A stretch of 64,000 nucleotides of DNA from Roseobacter sp. (GTDB taxonomy: Bacteria > Pseudomonadota > Alphaproteobacteria > Rhodobacterales > Rhodobacteraceae). How positions within the stretch are numbered: the first letter of the stretch is position 1; every line of letters starts with the position of its first letter. Location of the stretch: NCBI GenBank assembly GCA_015665415.1, contig JADFAE010000026.1:62001-126000 (forward strand). The letters are read 5' to 3'. Below are positions 9,291 to 18,898 of the stretch, piece by piece. The notes beneath the pieces are model-generated. The model saw only the letters and a program-made list of their open reading frames with translations, had not been told where the DNA came from and did no database searches. The translations under genes and the position numbers were made by a program.

Positions 9291-10613
9291 ATGCGTAAAC
9301 TCTCCCTGTCCCTTACCGCCCTGGCGCTGGCGTCTCTGCCAGGCCTGGCCATGGCCCAAGAGGCCGAGGCCGGTCTGACGCCGCAGCACACGCAATATAT
9401 CCTGACCTCGCTGCTGTTCCTGGTTGGTGGTTTCCTGGTGTTCTGGATGGCCGCTGGTTTTGCCATGCTCGAAGCGGGTCTGGTGCGCTCCAAGAACGTC
9501 ACCATGCAGCTGACCAAGAACATCGCCCTCTTTTCCATGGCGGCCATCATGTACTGGCTGGTGGGGTTCAACCTGATGTACCCCGGTGACGGCTGGACCA
9601 TCCCCGGCATTTTGGGGGCCTTTTCGCCAACCTCGCTAGAGCCCGTTGGCCTGGCGGGCACTGAAACGGCACTGGATTATGCCTCTGTTGGTTCTGATTT
9701 CTTCTTTCAGCTGATGTTCTGTGCCACCACCGCATCGATCGTGTCGGGCACCCTGGCTGAGCGCGTCAAGCTTTGGCCCTTCCTGATCTTCGTTGTTGTC
9801 CTCACCGGCATCATCTACCCCATCGAAGCCTCCTGGCAGTGGGGCGGCGGCTGGTTGTCCGAAATGGGCTTCTCCGACTTTGCCGGCTCTACTTTGGTGC
9901 ACGCAGCGGGTGGCTTTGCAGCCCTGGCAGGCGCGATTGTTCTGGGGCCCCGGATCGGCAAATACAAAGATGGCAAAACCATCCCGATGCCTGGCTCCAA
10001 CCTGGCGCTGGCGACCCTGGGCACCTTCATCCTGTGGCTCGGCTGGTTCGGCTTCAATGGCGGCTCGCAACTGGCAATGGGCACCATCGGTGACATGGCC
10101 GACATCAGCCGAATCTTTGCCAATACCAACATGGCTGCTGCCGCCGGTGCGATTGTCGCCCTGCTGTTGACCCAGGCCCTGTACAAGAAACCTGACCTCA
10201 CCATGATCCTGAACGGTGCGCTGGCCGGCCTGGTCTCCATCACCGCCGAGCCACTGGCACCAAGCCTGTTCCAGTCGCTAATCATTGGTGGTGTTGGTGG
10301 TGCAATCGTGGTCTTTGCGGTGCCGTTCCTGGACAAGCTGAAAATTGACGATGTTGTCGGCGCAATCCCGGTCCACCTGATTGCCGGTTTCTGGGGTACA
10401 TTGATTGTCGCCTGGACCAACTCTGACGCCAATGTCATCACCCAGATCATCGGCTTTGCCGCTATCGGCCTGTTTGTCTTTGTTGTCAGCTACATCGGAT
10501 TTGTACTGCTGAAATCCGTGATCGGTATCCGCGTCGACGAAGAAGACGAGATCAACGGTCTCGACATGGCGGAACTGGGTATGGAAGCCTATCCTGAGTT
10601 TTCGATGACCTGA
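9291..10613 (+). CDS. amtB: Ammonium transporter AmtB
   Basis: A 440-residue Amt/Rh channel. The ATG at 9291 follows CGGAGGA by 6 bp and begins a cleavable signal sequence (MRKLSLSL...GLAMAQ), as in other Gram-negative AmtB proteins. Eleven hydrophobic segments follow. The twin pore histidines are recognisable in the segments STLVHAAGG (about residue 203) and IPVHLIAGFWG (about residue 362). The cytoplasmic tail DEEDEINGLDMAELGMEAYPEF is the usual PII-interacting end. It forms an operon with glnK and ends at a strong terminator. Confidence 0.96.
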   Translation: MRKLSLSLTALALASLPGLAMAQEAEAGLTPQHTQYILTSLLFLVGGFLVFWMAAGFAMLEAGLVRSKNVTMQLTKNIALFSMAAIMYWLVGFNLMYPGDGWTIPGILGAFSPTSLEPVGLAGTETALDYASVGSDFFFQLMFCATTASIVSGTLAERVKLWPFLIFVVVLTGIIYPIEASWQWGGGWLSEMGFSDFAGSTLVHAAGGFAALAGAIVLGPRIGKYKDGKTIPMPGSNLALATLGTFILWLGWFGFNGGSQLAMGTIGDMADISRIFANTNMAAAAGAIVALLLTQALYKKPDLTMILNGALAGLVSITAEPLAPSLFQSLIIGGVGGAIVVFAVPFLDKLKIDDVVGAIPVHLIAGFWGTLIVAWTNSDANVITQIIGFAAIGLFVFVVSYIGFVLLKSVIGIRVDEEDEINGLDMAELGMEAYPEFSMT

Positions 10614-10636
10614 TCGGCCCAATAGAGCAAAAATGA

Positions 10637-10662
10637 GCGGCCCGGTTTTCCGGGCCGCTTTT
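10637..10662 (+). terminator. Rho-independent terminator of glnK-amtB
   Basis: GCGGCCCGG, loop TTTT, CCGGGCCGC, followed by TTTT: a perfect 9-bp GC stem with T-tract, 23 bp after the amtB stop. Confidence 0.88.
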
Positions 10663-10687
10663 GTGTCTGCAGCCGCATATTTGGCGG

Positions 10688-10963
10688 CTACTTGTGAACG
10701 ATGATCACTTTGTTGCCCCGGTGATAATGCCGCCGGTTGGCTTGTCGGTCGTGCCGGTCTTCGGCGCGGTCGATATAGTCTTCAATAACATCCAATGGGC
10801 CATGATCTACGGCCTCGTCCCGGCGGTTTTCACGACGGTCAATTCTGTCCTCTACCCGATCCGGGCTGACATGGACCCCATGAGCCAGGGCCGACGTCGT
10901 CAGGGCCGGCGTTGTCAGCGCCACAATCAAAGCCACTATCAGAGCGGATTTTACAAAAGTCAT
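10688..10963 (-). CDS. Small exported charged protein of unknown function
   Basis: A 91-residue protein. Residues 1-27 form a convincing Sec signal peptide (MTFVKSALIVALIVALTTPALTTSALA, cleavage after ALA). The mature 64 residues are very polar, dominated by Asp, Arg, His and Glu (RVEDRIDRRENRRDE, IDRAEDRHDRQANRRHYHRG), with no cysteine and no known domain I can name. AAGGAT lies 8 bp before the ATG, which supports translation. It sits alone between the amtB terminator and the aminotransferase terminator. Function unknown; a metal-binding or charge-buffering periplasmic role would be guesswork. Confidence 0.65.
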   Translation of the reverse strand: MTFVKSALIVALIVALTTPALTTSALAHGVHVSPDRVEDRIDRRENRRDEAVDHGPLDVIEDYIDRAEDRHDRQANRRHYHRGNKVIIVHK

Positions 10964-11099
10964 GGTTGGGATCCTTACACAGGTTTCATTCAGTACTGGG
11001 GACTGAACGAAGCAGCCGACTTTTTCCGTCAGAACAAAAGACGCGATGTGCGAAAAACGGCCGATCCACCGGGTTCACATGAAAACGGGATCCCCATGC

Positions 11100-11128
11100 A
11101 AAAAGGGCGCCGGATGACCGACGCCCTG
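11100..11128 (-). terminator. Rho-independent terminator of the sseA-aminotransferase unit
   Basis: Read on the minus strand: AGGGCG, T, CGG, loop TCAT, CCG, G, CGCCCT, then TTTTT. The stem sits 22 bp after the aminotransferase stop. Confidence 0.75.
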
Positions 11129-11149
11129 TCTCGTGATTTGCCAGAATGC

Positions 11150-12334
11150 TCAGACGCCAGCGTCGATGATCGCCTTGGCCAGCACCGGAATGGTGGCAGA
11201 GTTCAGACCCGCGATGTTCATCCGACTGTCACCCACCATATAGATGCCATTGTCGACGCGCATTTTCTCGACCAGCTCAGGTGAGGTGCCCAATAGCGAG
11301 AACATGCCGCGATGCTGGGCAATAAAGGAAAAGCGATCAGAGCCGGACAGGCGCTGCAGCTCATTGGCCAGATCCTGACGCAGCCCCAACATGCCCAGGC
11401 GCACCTCTTCCAGCTCAGCGGCCCAATCGGCGCGCAGGGCGTCATCATTCAGGATCATGGTCACCAGGCGGGCACCATGATCGGGTGGGAATGAGAAGTT
11501 CTGCCGGTTCAGGAAAGCCAAGGTGCCCTGGTTCAGCGCCTGGGCGCTGGCATCATTGGAGACCGCCATCAGCAACCCGGTGCGTTCGCGGTAGATGCCA
11601 AAGTTCTTGGAGCAGCTTGCTGCGATCAGCACCTCGGGGCAGCTGGAGGCCACCAGACGCACGCCCAGCGCATCTTCTTCCAGACCATCGCCAAAGCCCT
11701 GATAGGCAATGTCGATCATCGGGATCAATCCGCGCGCATTCATCAGGGCAATGACTTCCTGCCACTGCACCGCGTTGAGGTTGGCACCGGTGGGGTTGTG
11801 ACAGCAGCCGTGCAGCAGGATCACATCGCCCTTGGCGGCCAGCTTCAGGTCTTCCATCATGCCGTCAAAGTTCACGCCACGGGTCTCGCGGTCGAAGTAG
11901 CGATAGGTGACGGTTTCGATGCCGACATATTTCAGGATCGAGACATGGTTGGGCCAGGTCGGATCCGAGACATGCACCTTGGCCGACGGGTTCGCCATCT
12001 TAATCATCTCAAAGGCCTGACGCACCGCGCCAGTGCCACCGGGCGTCGCAGCGGCGGCAACATTGCCGCGGTCCACCGCAGTGCCCAGGATCAGTTTGAT
12101 CATCGCATCGGAATAGGCCGGATCCCCGGCCAAGCCGACGTAGGATTTGCTGGTCTGCTCTTCCCAAAGCTTGTGCTCAGCGGCCTTGATGGCGCGCATC
12201 ACCGGCGTCAGGCCTTCGGCGTTTTTGTAAACACCGACCCCAAGGTCGATCTTGTTGTCGCGCGGATCTTCGCGGAACATCTGCATCAGGGCCAGGATCT
12301 TATCGGCTGGCTGCGGTTTCAGGGTTTCGAACAT
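11150..12334 (-). CDS. Class I aminotransferase, aspartate/aromatic amino acid type
   Basis: A 394-residue fold-type I PLP enzyme of the AspC/TyrB family. Lys243 in the segment SCSKNFGIYRERTG is the Schiff-base lysine. HGCCHNPTGANL near 175 holds the conserved Asn-Pro-Thr-Gly, IDIAYQGFGDG near 208 the PLP-binding Asp and Tyr, and an Arg close to the C-terminus (DSRMNIAGL) binds the substrate carboxylate. It transfers amino groups between aspartate or aromatic amino acids and 2-oxoglutarate. The ATG at 12334 shares a base with the stop of sseA (TGATG), so the two are coupled. The substrate choice between aspartate and aromatic amino acids cannot be settled here. Confidence 0.92.
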   Translation of the reverse strand: MFETLKPQPADKILALMQMFREDPRDNKIDLGVGVYKNAEGLTPVMRAIKAAEHKLWEEQTSKSYVGLAGDPAYSDAMIKLILGTAVDRGNVAAAATPGGTGAVRQAFEMIKMANPSAKVHVSDPTWPNHVSILKYVGIETVTYRYFDRETRGVNFDGMMEDLKLAAKGDVILLHGCCHNPTGANLNAVQWQEVIALMNARGLIPMIDIAYQGFGDGLEEDALGVRLVASSCPEVLIAASCSKNFGIYRERTGLLMAVSNDASAQALNQGTLAFLNRQNFSFPPDHGARLVTMILNDDALRADWAAELEEVRLGMLGLRQDLANELQRLSGSDRFSFIAQHRGMFSLLGTSPELVEKMRVDNGIYMVGDSRMNIAGLNSATIPVLAKAIIDAGV

Positions 12335-13188
12335 CAGTTCTCTCCGGTTGCAACGGGAAGGGTCGGGAAGGCGCCCCATTCCGACCATGAGCCATCATAA
12401 AGCGCGTGATCGGTCTTGCCGATGCGCTCCAGGCCAAGGCTCAGGACGGCGGCGGTGACGCCGGATCCACAGGTGGTAATTGCAGGTTTGTTCAGATCAA
12501 CGCCGGCCGCCTCGAATGCGGCGCGCAGGGCATCGGGGTCTTTCATGGTGCCATCAGCGTTGAGCAGATCGGTAAAAGGCGTATTCTTGGAGCCCGGAAT
12601 GTGACCGGCACGCAGACCTTCGCGCGGCTCGGCCACCTCGCCGCGAAACCGTGCGGCGGCACGGGCATCGATGATCTCATGATCGCCCAGTTTGGCCGCG
12701 GATGAAACCTGGGTCACATCCCGCACCAAATGGTTCTGCACCCGAACTGTCATGTGACGATCCCGGATCACCGGTGGCAAATCCTCGGTCTCGCGCCCCT
12801 CGGCTACCCATTTGGGCAGGCCGCCATCTAGCACCGCAACGTTGTTCTGCCCCATCAGGCGGAACAGCCACCAAACGCGGGCGGCCGACATCAGACCTGC
12901 GCCGTCGTAGATCACAACCTGATGGCCATCCCCCACCCCCATGGCGCGCAGGCGGGACATGAATTTCTCCACCGGCGGCACCATATGCGGCAGATCAGAG
13001 CGGTGATCCGAGATGTCATCGATGTCAAAGAAACGCGCGTTGGGGATATGTGCGGCGTCATATTCCGCCTTGGCGTCACGACCTTGCTGCGGCAGATACC
13101 AGGACCCATCCAGCACCCGCAGGTCCGGATCCTTAAGATGAGCTGCCAGCCACTCGGTGGAAACAAGGGTTTTTGGATCGTCGCGCAT
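12334..13188 (-). CDS. sseA: 3-mercaptopyruvate/thiosulfate sulfurtransferase
   Basis: A 284-residue tandem rhodanese. The N-terminal inactive rhodanese domain covers about 5-135 and the catalytic domain about 155-280. Cys240 lies in CGSGVTA, the six-residue loop typical of mercaptopyruvate sulfurtransferases. The enzyme moves sulfur from 3-mercaptopyruvate to thiol acceptors. I chose the ATG at 13188 because GGGGAGG precedes it by 6 bp; an ATG at 13206 lies upstream of that Shine-Dalgarno. It is translationally coupled to the aminotransferase, which can make 3-mercaptopyruvate from cysteine, so the pair makes sense as a cysteine-sulfur route. Confidence 0.92.
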   Translation of the reverse strand: MRDDPKTLVSTEWLAAHLKDPDLRVLDGSWYLPQQGRDAKAEYDAAHIPNARFFDIDDISDHRSDLPHMVPPVEKFMSRLRAMGVGDGHQVVIYDGAGLMSAARVWWLFRLMGQNNVAVLDGGLPKWVAEGRETEDLPPVIRDRHMTVRVQNHLVRDVTQVSSAAKLGDHEIIDARAAARFRGEVAEPREGLRAGHIPGSKNTPFTDLLNADGTMKDPDALRAAFEAAGVDLNKPAITTCGSGVTAAVLSLGLERIGKTDHALYDGSWSEWGAFPTLPVATGEN

Positions 13189-13479
13189 CAAAGCCTCCCC
13201 GCACATGCTGTTGAGCCATGCGTACTACCCGCAGATGAGAGTCGCAAGGGACGCCAGCCCTGCACGCAACAATCAGTCGCCACAAAATCATACAGAGCCC
13301 TAACCGCATTTCTCTTGAGGTCAGTTTCCCGCTGTCCCGCGGCAGCACGATCGCTGTCCTGTCGCACAGTTTTTGACGGGAGCGTGGAAAATCTAAGAAC
13401 CTGAGTGCCGGGCCTGACGGCCAACCCGCGCCCAGGTTGCTGATGACTGACGTAAGGTCAGCAAGACCTTCCTTGAGGA

Positions 13480-13956
13480 TCAGCCGTGATCCTTGAGCAG
13501 GCGCGCCTTTTGACGGGACCAATCGCGCTTGGCCTCGGTCTCGCGCTTGTCGTGTGCCTTCTTGCCCTTGGCGATACCGATCTTGATCTTGGCGCGGCCC
13601 TTGTGATTGAAATACATCACGATGGGCACCAGGGTCATGCCCTTGCGCTGGGTCGCGTTCCACATATCCGACAGCTGCTTGCGCGACGCCAGCAGTTTGC
13701 GACGGCGACGTTCCTCGTGTTTGAACATCTTGGCCTGCGAATAGGGCGGAACATAAGAGTTCACCAACCACAGCTCGCCATCCTCTACCGCCGCATAGCT
13801 TTCAGCGATATTGGTGCCGCCTTCGCGCAGCGCCTTCACCTCCGACCCTTCAAGGATAATGCCGCACTCGATGTCTTCGTCGATAGCATAGTCAAACCGC
13901 GCGCGGCGGTTTTCGGCGATCACTTTGTAGTTCGGGTCTGATTTCGTCTGAGCCAT
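13480..13956 (-). CDS. smpB: SsrA-binding protein SmpB
   Basis: A 158-residue SmpB of normal length. Recognisable parts are [15 protein letters not shown] at the start, [13 protein letters not shown] near 40, NSYVPPY near 70, and the basic C-terminal tail [30 protein letters not shown] that folds in the ribosomal mRNA channel. SmpB brings tmRNA to stalled ribosomes for trans-translation. A longer open frame extends upstream but lies antisense-like inside the EamA gene; the ATG at 13956 matches the family start. No ssrA gene is in the window. Confidence 0.95.
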   Translation of the reverse strand: MAQTKSDPNYKVIAENRRARFDYAIDEDIECGIILEGSEVKALREGGTNIAESYAAVEDGELWLVNSYVPPYSQAKMFKHEERRRRKLLASRKQLSDMWNATQRKGMTLVPIVMYFNHKGRAKIKIGIAKGKKAHDKRETEAKRDWSRQKARLLKDHG

Positions 13957-14012
13957 GGCAGGCAGATGTAAGCGCCCCAGGCGTTGGGTGCAAGCGGCAG
14001 CTGCAAGATGGG

Positions 14013-14867
14013 TCAGCCTTTGGCGCTGCGGATAAGGGTGAAGGCGCCGCTGCCAACAATCACCGCGCTGCCCAGCAGGGTCAGCGCATCGGGACGTTCG
14101 CCAAAAACCAGAATGCCAAGACCCATGGCAAAGATCAGTCGGGTATAGCGGAATGGGGCCACCACCGAGATCTCTCCATGGCGCATCGCAGCAGTCAAAG
14201 CGTTGTAGGCGATCACCCCAATCACTGTGGCCAGCCCCAGATGCAGCCAGGCCGTGGCACTGGGCCAGCTGGCCCCACCGGTCCAACCCAAGGCCAGAAC
14301 ACCAGCAATCACCAACATGGCAAAGCCAAACAGCCCCAGCTGCAGGTTGCTCATCGATCTGGGTGCGGCACGGGTGGCCAGATCACGCCCGGCAAAGCCA
14401 AGGGTGCCGGCAACCGCAAACAGTGACGCCATGTCAAAGCCGCTCATGCCCGGGCGCAGGATCATCAAAACCCCGACAAAGCCCAGCGCAATGGCCAGCC
14501 AGCGACGCCACCCCACCGTCTCGCCAAAGAACACCACGGCGCCCCCGGCAACCACCAAAGGTGTGGCCTGCAAAATGGCCGAAGCCGTAGACAGCGGCGT
14601 CAGGGCGATGGCTAGGGTATAGCTGAGCCGCCCGGTGACCTCCGCCAGAGACCGCAACAGCAGAGGGCGCGTGCAATACCCCGGATGCCACAGGCGCTGC
14701 CCTTTCGCACGCGCCATGCCGGCAAAGATCAACATGCCTCCCAGCCCAAATAAAATCAGTACCTGGCCTACCGGCAGCTCGCGGGTCACCGTTTTGATAA
14801 ACATGTCTTCCAGGGCAAAGGTCGCCATAGCCAATACCATCAGCAGACTGCCGCGTAGCGTTTCCAT
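14013..14867 (-). CDS. EamA-family (DMT) permease
   Basis: A 284-residue membrane protein with ten hydrophobic helices in two EamA repeats (about 5-135 and 145-280), the layout of drug/metabolite transporters of the RhaT/YdcZ type. The ATG at 14867 is preceded by GGAGAG 7 bp upstream and starts [21 protein letters not shown]; earlier in-frame ATGs precede this site and would add a charged non-membrane leader. It lies 82 bp downstream of the XRE-cupin regulator on the same strand and is probably co-transcribed with it. Substrate unknown; amino-acid or metabolite efflux is typical. Confidence 0.87.
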   Translation of the reverse strand: METLRGSLLMVLAMATFALEDMFIKTVTRELPVGQVLILFGLGGMLIFAGMARAKGQRLWHPGYCTRPLLLRSLAEVTGRLSYTLAIALTPLSTASAILQATPLVVAGGAVVFFGETVGWRRWLAIALGFVGVLMILRPGMSGFDMASLFAVAGTLGFAGRDLATRAAPRSMSNLQLGLFGFAMLVIAGVLALGWTGGASWPSATAWLHLGLATVIGVIAYNALTAAMRHGEISVVAPFRYTRLIFAMGLGILVFGERPDALTLLGSAVIVGSGAFTLIRSAKG

Positions 14868-14949
14868 TCGATCTCTCCACTCGGTCACAACCCGCTCTAA
14901 TTCATGCCTTTTCCTCCTTACGCGTCCCTCCAGACGACAACCAGAGGCG

Positions 14950-15513
14950 TTATTTCTTGTGGATAGATGCACTCAGTCGACGGTAGTGATGCATATTCAA
15001 AAACACCGCGCCCTCGGGCCCAGCCAGATAGCCATGCGGCTGGTCTGCATCAAAACGAAGCCCCTCTCCTGTCTTCAAGGGCACCCAAGCGCCACCACGC
15101 AGGACCTGCATCTCGCCTTCCAGAACAAAGACCTCTTCAATCATGCCAGCCTCATGGGCCTGCGATTCGTGTCGCTGACCAGGGGTGAGGCGAATATGAA
15201 AGGTCTCTGCCCCCAGCTCCGGATCAAAAGGAAACACCATCTTGACCGCGATACTGCCGGGAAATTGCACTGTTTTGAACACCTGTCCGCCCTGGGCGTC
15301 AGGCCGCGCCGGCTCATCGATCAGAGCCGAGAGCGGCAATTGAAATCCCTTGGCGATTTTCCACAGAGTGGCGATGGTCGGGCTGGATTCGCCGCGTTCA
15401 ATCTGACCCAGCATCGCTTTGCTGACCCCTGTCAGCTCTGCCGCTTTGGACAGGCTCAACCCGGCACTGCTTCGGATTTCCCGCAGATTAAGAGGAATTG
15501 TCTCGTCACTCAT
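14950..15513 (-). CDS. XRE-family transcriptional regulator with C-terminal cupin domain
   Basis: A 187-residue regulator. Residues 7-62 form a Cro/CI helix-turn-helix (LREIRSSAGLSLSKAAELTGVSKAMLGQIERGESSPTIATLWKIAKG). Residues about 105-180 form a cupin barrel (ETFHIRLTPGQRHESQAHEAGMIEEVFVLEGEMQV...GEGLRFDADQPHGY) that usually senses a small molecule. It is divergent from the BenE transporter, with two mirror-image 19-20-bp operators between them, so it most likely controls itself, the downstream EamA gene and benE. The inducer is unknown. Confidence 0.92.
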   Translation of the reverse strand: MSDETIPLNLREIRSSAGLSLSKAAELTGVSKAMLGQIERGESSPTIATLWKIAKGFQLPLSALIDEPARPDAQGGQVFKTVQFPGSIAVKMVFPFDPELGAETFHIRLTPGQRHESQAHEAGMIEEVFVLEGEMQVLRGGAWVPLKTGEGLRFDADQPHGYLAGPEGAVFLNMHHYRRLSASIHKK

Positions 15514-15536
15514 TTTGCTGCCCGCTCAAAAAGGTC

Positions 15537-15556
15537 TTGTGCGTTATAGCGCACAA
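15537..15556. promoter_or_regulatory. Palindromic operator, site 1 (XRE regulator side)
   Basis: TTGTGCGTTATAGCGCACAA: 7-bp arms TTGTGCG/CGCACAA around a 6-bp centre. It lies 24 bp upstream of the XRE-cupin start codon, and its reverse complement recurs at 15563. Predicted binding site of the adjacent regulator, from position and symmetry only. Confidence 0.7.
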
Positions 15557-15562
15557 AGGCTA

Positions 15563-15581
15563 TTGTGCGCTATAACGCACA
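15563..15581. promoter_or_regulatory. Palindromic operator, site 2 (BenE side)
   Basis: TTGTGCGCTATAACGCACA is the exact reverse complement of 19 bases of site 1, 6 bp away and centred about 26 bp from it. It sits 37 bp upstream of the BenE start codon, where a bound regulator would block or steer the benE promoter. Confidence 0.7.
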
Positions 15582-15618
15582 GCTACCCTAGCCCAGCCCC
15601 GCTCAAAGGAAAACCCAA

Positions 15619-16824
15619 ATGCTTTCGCAGCTCAAGCTCTCGCATCTGGCAGCTGGTGCCATTGCGGTTCTGGTCGGCTACACCAGTTCTGTTGCCATCA
15701 TTTTTCAGGCCATCGAGGCTGTCGGCGCCTCCCAGATCCAGGCCAACAGCTGGTTGATGGCGCTGGGGCTTGGCATGGGGCTGACCAGTCTGGGCTTGTC
15801 GCTGTGGTTTCGCATGCCCATCCTCACCGCCTGGTCCACGCCGGGGGCGGCCTTGCTGGCGGTGGGGCTCAGGGATGTACCTATCGATCAAGCCATCGGG
15901 GCCTTTGTGTTCTGCGCCATCCTGCTCACGCTAACCGGGATCACCGGCTGGTTCGAACGCCTGTCCCGACTGATCCCCGATACGCTGGCCAATGCGCTAT
16001 TGGCTGGGATCCTGTTCCAATTTGGCCTTTCGGCCTTTACCGCCCTGAACGAGGACACCGCCTTGATTGCCGTGATGGGTCTGACTTTTCTGGCCGGGCG
16101 GCTCTGGTTTGCCCGCTACACCATTCTGGGCGTGCTGCTGGCGGGCGGGATCTGGGCCGGATTTGCGGGCAGTTTTGGCGACCTCTCTCAACTCAACACC
16201 AGCCTCACCCTGCCAGAGCCGGTGATGCCGAGCTTTTCCCTGCCGGTGCTGATCGGCATTGGTCTGCCGCTTTTTATTGTCACCATGTGCTCGCAAAACA
16301 TGCCCGGCGTGGTGACCCTGCGGGCAGCGGGCTATGTGCCGCCCGTCTCAGCCAGCCTGACCACCACCGGCATCGCCTCGCTGATCCTCGCGCCCTTTGG
16401 TGGCTTTGCTTTCAATTTCGCCGCCATCACCGCCGCCATCTGCGCCGGCCCCGAGGCAGACGAAGACCCCCGAACACGTTATCTGGCCAGCGCCTCGGCG
16501 GGCGTTATTTACTGCCTTGTGGGCCTGGGCGGGGCCACGGTTATCAGCCTGTTCCTGATCGCCCCCAAAGCGCTCATCGCCGGGGTTGCAGGTCTTGCGC
16601 TGCTCTCGACCATCGGCAACAGCCTGTCACAGGCCCTCCAGGCCCCAAAGGGACGCGAAGCCGCGCTGATCACCTTTATGACGGCTGTCTCTGGCATCAG
16701 CTTCTTTGGCATTGGCGCCGCCTTCTGGGCGCTGATCTTTGGCCTTTTGGTGAATCACCTGCTCAACCCGCCCTCGTCCAAAACAGGCAAAGCACCAGCT
16801 GAAGCCCTGCCAAAAGACGCGTGA
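15619..16824 (+). CDS. BenE-family benzoate/H+ symporter-like transporter
   Basis: A 401-residue inner-membrane protein with about 12 hydrophobic helices. The N-terminal region (LAAGAIAVLVGYTSSVAIIFQA) and the FRMPILTAWSTPGAALL segment near 75-91 are characteristic of the BenE/NCS2-related family, as are GIGLPLFIVTMCSQNMPGVV near 215 and PFGGFAFNFAAITAAIC near 260. BenE of Acinetobacter imports benzoate, but most relatives have no known substrate, and no benzoate-degradation genes lie nearby. Expression is probably set by the divergent XRE-cupin regulator through the paired operators. RBS AAAGGA lies 7-12 bp before the ATG. Confidence 0.88.
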   Translation: MLSQLKLSHLAAGAIAVLVGYTSSVAIIFQAIEAVGASQIQANSWLMALGLGMGLTSLGLSLWFRMPILTAWSTPGAALLAVGLRDVPIDQAIGAFVFCAILLTLTGITGWFERLSRLIPDTLANALLAGILFQFGLSAFTALNEDTALIAVMGLTFLAGRLWFARYTILGVLLAGGIWAGFAGSFGDLSQLNTSLTLPEPVMPSFSLPVLIGIGLPLFIVTMCSQNMPGVVTLRAAGYVPPVSASLTTTGIASLILAPFGGFAFNFAAITAAICAGPEADEDPRTRYLASASAGVIYCLVGLGGATVISLFLIAPKALIAGVAGLALLSTIGNSLSQALQAPKGREAALITFMTAVSGISFFGIGAAFWALIFGLLVNHLLNPPSSKTGKAPAEALPKDA

Positions 16825-16956
16825 GATCGCCCATTCTTCAAAAAACATCCGCACAGACCCGGCTCCCAGAGCCAAAAGAACCAAAACCCGCCTCCGGATA
16901 TTGCGTTTATTGCGCAAATGATGTGTCTGAGGGCAAAGACAAGGGAAACAGCTCAG

Positions 16957-18807
16957 ATGCCATTGTACCGATCCAGAACCTCCACCCATGGCCGCAACAT
17001 GGCCGGTGCCCGCGGCCTGTGGCGCGCCACCGGCATGCAGGACGATGATTTCGGCAAGCCGATCATCGCTATCGTCAACTCCTTTACCCAGTTTGTGCCC
17101 GGCCACGTGCACCTCAAGGATCTGGGCCAGATGGTTGCCCGCGAGGTCGAGGCCGCGGGTGGTGTGGCCAAAGAGTTCAACACCATTGCGGTGGATGACG
17201 GCATCGCCATGGGTCACGACGGCATGCTTTATTCGCTGCCTTCGCGCGAAGTGATCGCGGATTCGGTCGAATATATGGTCAATGCCCATTGCGCCGATGC
17301 CATGGTCTGCATCTCCAACTGCGACAAGATCACGCCCGGAATGATGATGGCTGCGATGCGCCTGAATATCCCGGTGATCTTTGTCTCTGGCGGCCCGATG
17401 GAGGCCGGCAAGGTCGACCTTGAAGGGCTCGACGTCAAGAAGGTTGATCTGGTCGATGCCATGGTTGCCGCCGCCAGCGAGACCATGACGGATGAACAGG
17501 TCCAGCATATCGAAGAAAACGCCTGCCCCACCTGTGGCTCCTGTTCCGGCATGTTCACCGCCAACTCGATGAACTGCCTGGCCGAGGCCCTGGGTCTGGC
17601 GCTGCCCGGCAATGGTTCCACGCTGGCCACCCATGCCGACCGCAAACATCTGTTCCTGGAGGCAGGCCGCAAGATCGTCGACATCACCAAACGCCACTAC
17701 GAGGGCGAGGAAAAAGGCCTGCTGCCGCGCGAGATCGCCACCTTCGAGGCCTTTGAGAACGCCATGAGCCTGGACATTGCCATGGGGGGCTCGACCAATA
17801 CCGTTCTGCACCTGCTAGCCATCGCCAATGAGGGCGAGATCAGCTTTACCATGGACGATATCGACCGGCTCAGCCGTCAGGTGCCCTGCCTGTGCAAGGT
17901 GGCACCCAATACCGAGAATGTGCACATGGAAGACGTGCACCGCGCCGGTGGCATCTTTTCGATCCTGGGCGAGCTGTCGCGCGCGGGCCTGTTGCACAAT
18001 GACTGCGCCACCGTGCATTCCTCCTCAATGGGCGAAGCCATCGCCAAATGGGACATCAAGGTCGCCAATAACCCCGCCGCCGAGGAGCTGTTCAAAGCCG
18101 CCCCCGGTGGGGTGCGCACCACCCAGGCCTTTTCGACCGAGAACCGATTCAAGGAGCTGGACACCGACCGCGAAGGCGGCATTATCCGCTCCAAGGAGCA
18201 CGCCTTCAGCCAGGACGGCGGTCTTGCGGTGCTGTTCGGCAATATCGCTCTGGACGGTTGCATCGTGAAAACCGCAGGTGTGGACGCCTCGATCCTGCAA
18301 TTCACCGGCACCGCCTATGTCTGCGAAAGCCAGGATCAGGCTGTCAGCGATATTCTCACCGGCAAGGTCAAGGCAGGCGACGTGGTAGTAATCCGCTACG
18401 AGGGCCCGCGTGGTGGTCCCGGCATGCAAGAGATGCTCTACCCGACCTCCTATCTGAAATCCAAAGGTCTGGGCAAGGAATGCGCGCTGCTGACCGACGG
18501 GCGGTTCTCGGGCGGCACCTCGGGCCTGTCCATCGGTCATGCTTCGCCAGAGGCCGCCGAGGGCGGCACCATCGGTCTGGTTCAGATGGGCGACAAGATC
18601 GAGATCGACATCCCCAACCGCTCCATCCATCTGGCGGTCTCCGAAGCCGAGCTGGCCGAGCGGCGCAAGGCGCAGGATGAGAAAGGCTGGAAGCCGGAGA
18701 AGCCGCGCAAACGCAAAGTCTCCACCGCTCTCAAGGCCTATGCCATGCTGGCCACTTCGGCGGCCAAGGGTGCTGTGCGCCAATTACCCGACGACTTCGA
18801 CGGCTGA
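16957..18807 (+). CDS. ilvD: Dihydroxy-acid dehydratase
   Basis: A 616-residue protein, the same length as E. coli IlvD. Iron-sulfur and active-site segments are present: [12 protein letters not shown] near 123, [18 protein letters not shown] near 190-207, and the C-terminal [14 protein letters not shown]. It dehydrates 2,3-dihydroxy-isovalerate and 2,3-dihydroxy-3-methylvalerate in valine and isoleucine synthesis. The ATG at 16957 begins [22 protein letters not shown], the family start. The gene stands alone; the 132 bp before it hold a TTGCG direct repeat and a TTGCGCAA palindrome of unknown meaning. Confidence 0.96.
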   Translation: MPLYRSRTSTHGRNMAGARGLWRATGMQDDDFGKPIIAIVNSFTQFVPGHVHLKDLGQMVAREVEAAGGVAKEFNTIAVDDGIAMGHDGMLYSLPSREVIADSVEYMVNAHCADAMVCISNCDKITPGMMMAAMRLNIPVIFVSGGPMEAGKVDLEGLDVKKVDLVDAMVAAASETMTDEQVQHIEENACPTCGSCSGMFTANSMNCLAEALGLALPGNGSTLATHADRKHLFLEAGRKIVDITKRHYEGEEKGLLPREIATFEAFENAMSLDIAMGGSTNTVLHLLAIANEGEISFTMDDIDRLSRQVPCLCKVAPNTENVHMEDVHRAGGIFSILGELSRAGLLHNDCATVHSSSMGEAIAKWDIKVANNPAAEELFKAAPGGVRTTQAFSTENRFKELDTDREGGIIRSKEHAFSQDGGLAVLFGNIALDGCIVKTAGVDASILQFTGTAYVCESQDQAVSDILTGKVKAGDVVVIRYEGPRGGPGMQEMLYPTSYLKSKGLGKECALLTDGRFSGGTSGLSIGHASPEAAEGGTIGLVQMGDKIEIDIPNRSIHLAVSEAELAERRKAQDEKGWKPEKPRKRKVSTALKAYAMLATSAAKGAVRQLPDDFDG

Positions 18808-18898
18808 TCCTACGCCTGTTGAACGATCAATCGCCCTCTGCATCTTTGATGTGGAGGGTTTTTGTACCGCTTTGGTGCCCCTTCAGAGTAGCGCAGGA

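Noticed and set aside
13189-13479. Small gene between sseA and smpB
   Set aside because: The overlapping frames lack Shine-Dalgarno and conserved content; it is likely the sseA promoter region.
16627-17811. 394-codon minus-strand frame across benE end and ilvD start
   Set aside because: Antisense to two well-recognised genes and without Shine-Dalgarno or domain.
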